A DNA stretch of 5,792 bases, from the NCBI GenBank assembly GCA_001564135.1, contig LKNH01000167.1, positions 1 through 5,792 of the forward strand, read 5' to 3'. The notes under the pieces are model-generated. The model was not told where the DNA came from. It saw only the letters and a program-made list of their open reading frames with translations, and made no database searches. Position 1 is the stretch's first letter; every line of letters starts with the position of its first letter. The stretch comes from Halobacteriaceae archaeon Tc-Br11_E2g27 (GTDB lineage Archaea > Halobacteriota > Halobacteria > Halobacteriales > Haloarculaceae). A program made the translations under genes and the position numbers. Of the stretch, positions 4,990-5,792 are shown piece by piece.

Positions 4990-5792
4990 TCACTCTGAGA
5001 CAATCTCAAAAGTCAATACGAGCCAGTTCTCGCCTGGGTCGTCGGCAGGCAACCCTAGGAATCCGTCAATCAATGCGTCCCCAGTTTCATCATCGATAAT
5101 GAATTCGTTGTCTACGACTGTCACCTCAGCCGGTGCAAATTCTGCATCGAAATTACCACTTAATTCACCACTTTCTTCCGACGTTGCATCGATATCGAAC
5201 TCGAAGGAATCATCACCTTCGATAGTCACTTCCAGCGTTCCTTCCGCGGTCATAAGGCCGTCTTCGATGTCGATATTGCCGGACAGTCCGCCAAGCGCTT
5301 CGATAGTTGCCTCCGCCGTCCCGGTATCGACCTCGGGGAACTCGACGGACGTTGATTCCCAGGTGTCCCCATCGACAGTTGCTTCAACGGCGATTGCTTC
5401 GCCATCTTCCGTTTCGGTTGGGAAGGTTAGTCCTCCCTCCTCTGCATCTTCTTCGCTCTCCTCGGCAAATGAAATGTATCCACCGACACCTTCGGCTTCG
5501 AATTCATCACCCAGTTCAAACGGTTCCTGGTCTTCATCATCTTCTTCTTCGGCCGCTAGTTCTACCGAATCCTCAAACCCTTCATATTCGGCAGTGATTG
5601 TCACTGTCCCCTCTCCGGCCCAACTGACTGTCTCATCAACAACGGAAACGATGGCGTCATTATCACTTGTCACCGTCGCATCTCCGGTGACGGTCTCTTC
5701 TGACCCATCGTCATATTCCGCCGTGACAGCTAGCGTCGCTTCGCCGTCGACGGACAAAACGGAGTCAGACACATCGAGCGAAAGTCCCTCTA
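4990..5792 (-). CDS. Extremely acidic Big_2/Ig-like protein, probably exported, partial (5' end beyond window)
   Basis: The reading frame is open from the window edge to TGA at 4990-4992, giving 266 visible residues. The in-frame GTG at 5772 is not a convincing start because the Ig-like domain already begins upstream of it (EGLSLD). Residues 1-80 follow the bacterial Ig-like group 2 pattern: VDGEATLAVTAEYDDGSE, then TVTGDATVTSDNDAIVSVV, then GEGTVTITAEYEGFEDSVEL. An acidic linker (81-100) leads to a second, all-beta-looking region (101-266) with two similar stretches, LSGNIDIE (169-176) and LSGNFDAE (210-217), and an end ENWLVLTFEIV. There is no Lys, Arg, His or Cys, and 83 residues are Asp or Glu. 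Big_2 domains are usually extracellular adhesion or surface modules, so a signal peptide or lipobox is expected beyond the window. No C-terminal membrane anchor is present. The ligand is unknown. Confidence 0.85.
   Translation of the reverse strand, partial: EGLSLDVSDSVLSVDGEATLAVTAEYDDGSEETVTGDATVTSDNDAIVSVVDETVSWAGEGTVTITAEYEGFEDSVELAAEEEDDEDQEPFELGDEFEAEGVGGYISFAEESEEDAEEGGLTFPTETEDGEAIAVEATVDGDTWESTSVEFPEVDTGTAEATIEALGGLSGNIDIEDGLMTAEGTLEVTIEGDDSFEFDIDATSEESGELSGNFDAEFAPAEVTVVDNEFIIDDETGDALIDGFLGLPADDPGENWLVLTFEIVSE

Overview
The window reads as chromosomal DNA of a halophilic archaeon (class Halobacteria). The signs are moderately GC-rich coding sequence, strongly acidic predicted proteins, several GTG starts, short TATA-type boxes about 25-27 bp before start codons (the leaderless arrangement), an archaeal PDCD5-type DNA-binding protein, and a protein that I recognise as the haloarchaeal family DUF5787. 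I see no insertion sequence, CRISPR array, tRNA, rRNA or integrase. The genus cannot be fixed from the sequence.

Layout. (1) 1-1516, minus strand: a GTG-started DUF5787-like gene, followed 57 bp downstream in the same reading frame by a Nudix-domain gene that runs off the left edge. From the family pattern, the missing part of the Nudix gene probably encodes an eIF-2B-like domain. (2) 1517-1673: a 157-bp divergent control region with a dyad, a direct repeat one helical turn apart and a TATA-like box. (3) 1674-3378, plus strand: a compact three-gene unit of a flavodoxin-fold FMN reductase, an 88-residue protein of unknown function, and an alpha/beta-hydrolase-fold protein that has lost its nucleophilic serine and apparently its catalytic histidine. 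(4) 3392-3907, minus strand: a small four-helix membrane protein, convergent with the hydrolase. (5) 3908-4022: a second divergent control region. (6) 4023-4970, plus strand: a PDCD5 homologue directly abutting (TAG|ATG) a PP-loop ATP pyrophosphatase. (7) 4990-5792, minus strand: the C-terminal part of a probably exported Big_2/Ig-like protein with no Lys, Arg, His or Cys in 266 visible residues. It runs off the right edge.

How they work together. PDCD5 and the PP-loop protein form an information-processing pair (nucleic-acid binding plus probable RNA or nucleotide modification). The FMN reductase, small protein and pseudo-hydrolase look like one co-expressed redox or sensing unit. The most interesting points are the dead hydrolase in that unit and the DUF5787 protein. 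The latter has a literal PD...ExK core flanked by an N-terminal cysteine and a C-terminal cysteine cluster, an order reminiscent of iron-sulphur nucleases of the RecB/Cas4/AddB type.
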